Source of the DNA: Penaeus vannamei
Lineage: Eukaryota; Arthropoda; Malacostraca; Decapoda; Penaeidae
DNA: 25,000 nt
Reading direction: 5' to 3'
NCBI RefSeq assembly: GCF_042767895.1
Contig: NC_091589.1
Location: 8,317,152-8,342,151, forward strand
Part shown: one piece after another, positions 24,804 to 25,000 of the stretch
Layout of the letters: each line of letters opens with the position of its first letter
Position numbering within the stretch: position 1 is the stretch's first letter
The notes under the pieces: generated by a model
The model's input: only the letters and a program-made list of their open reading frames with translations
Databases searched by the model: none
What the model was told of the DNA's origin: nothing
Position numbers and translations under genes: made by a program

Positions 24804-25000
24804 CGAATTAAAAAAAAGAATAAAAAAAATAAAAAGACAAAAAAGAAAAAAAGAAAAAAAGAAAAATGAATAAGAACAAAGAAAAAAGAAGAAAGAAAAA
24901 AAGAAGAAAGAAAAAAAAAAGAAAAAGTAAATAGAGAGAAAAAGAAAAAGAAAAAGGGATAATGAAGATAAATGAAAACTGAAGAAAAAAGAAAAAAAAG
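24804..25000. repeat. A-rich AAAG tract at the window end
   Basis: AAAAAG and GAAAAA repeats continue to the last base, so the tract probably extends beyond the window. Confidence 0.85.

Overview
This is an animal genomic window dominated by simple-sequence DNA. No complete protein-coding gene, tRNA, rRNA or CRISPR array can be supported from the sequence. By eye most of the 25 kb is microsatellite, minisatellite or one-sided purine/pyrimidine sequence: GA, GGGAAGGA, GAA, GGA, GAT, CA, AT, GATA, long T and A runs, and G-rich and C-rich arrays. Between these lie islets of about 60 to 900 bases of ordinary-looking, non-repetitive sequence. This texture, together with a retroposon tail made of short tandem repeats, fits a decapod crustacean such as a penaeid shrimp. 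That identification is inference from repeat style, not from a recognised gene.

Layout. 1-1180: AT-rich single-copy DNA, a 27-base T run and an islet with two CACGTG E-boxes. 1180-5036: a purine-rich domain, including a 1,050-base stretch (3612-4661) with only one pyrimidine. 5039-5460: A/C-rich DNA. 5538-5990: a G-quadruplex-prone minisatellite with alternating unit types. 6005-9965: a pyrimidine-rich domain holding a 75-bp minisatellite, a modular array spaced in multiples of about 13 bp, and 29-bp and 50-bp arrays. 10085-12264: purine-rich again, broken by two islets, one with a promoter-like E2F/CCAAT/AP-1 cluster. 12265-12850 is pyrimidine-rich and 12930-13445 is G-rich. 13446-14700: AT-rich DNA and a single-copy islet. 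14700-15600: C/T-rich DNA around a small islet with four GATA cores.

15600-18430: mixed AT-rich DNA with a perfect 56-bp AT palindrome and a CA microsatellite. 18438-18930: GGA/GAA/GAT repeats. 19007-19235: a compound alternating purine-pyrimidine and GATA tract. 19591-20365: a GA tract interrupted by the 3' end of a non-LTR retroposon on the minus strand. 20366-21380: islets with several inverted repeats. 21382-22200: the only GC-rich, CpG-dense segment, with open frames on both strands; this is the best candidate for a promoter or first exon. 22200-25000: GAT, G-rich, GA and CA repeats, more hairpins and an A-rich end.

Many long open frames are artefacts. A strand made only of A and G, or only of C and T, cannot spell TAA, TAG or TGA in any frame, so frames of 300 to 500 codons arise by composition alone. 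Nothing here shows genes working together. What is unusual is structural: purine/pyrimidine domains that switch strand, dense non-B-DNA potential, and small islets with motif clusters or inverted repeats between the repeats.
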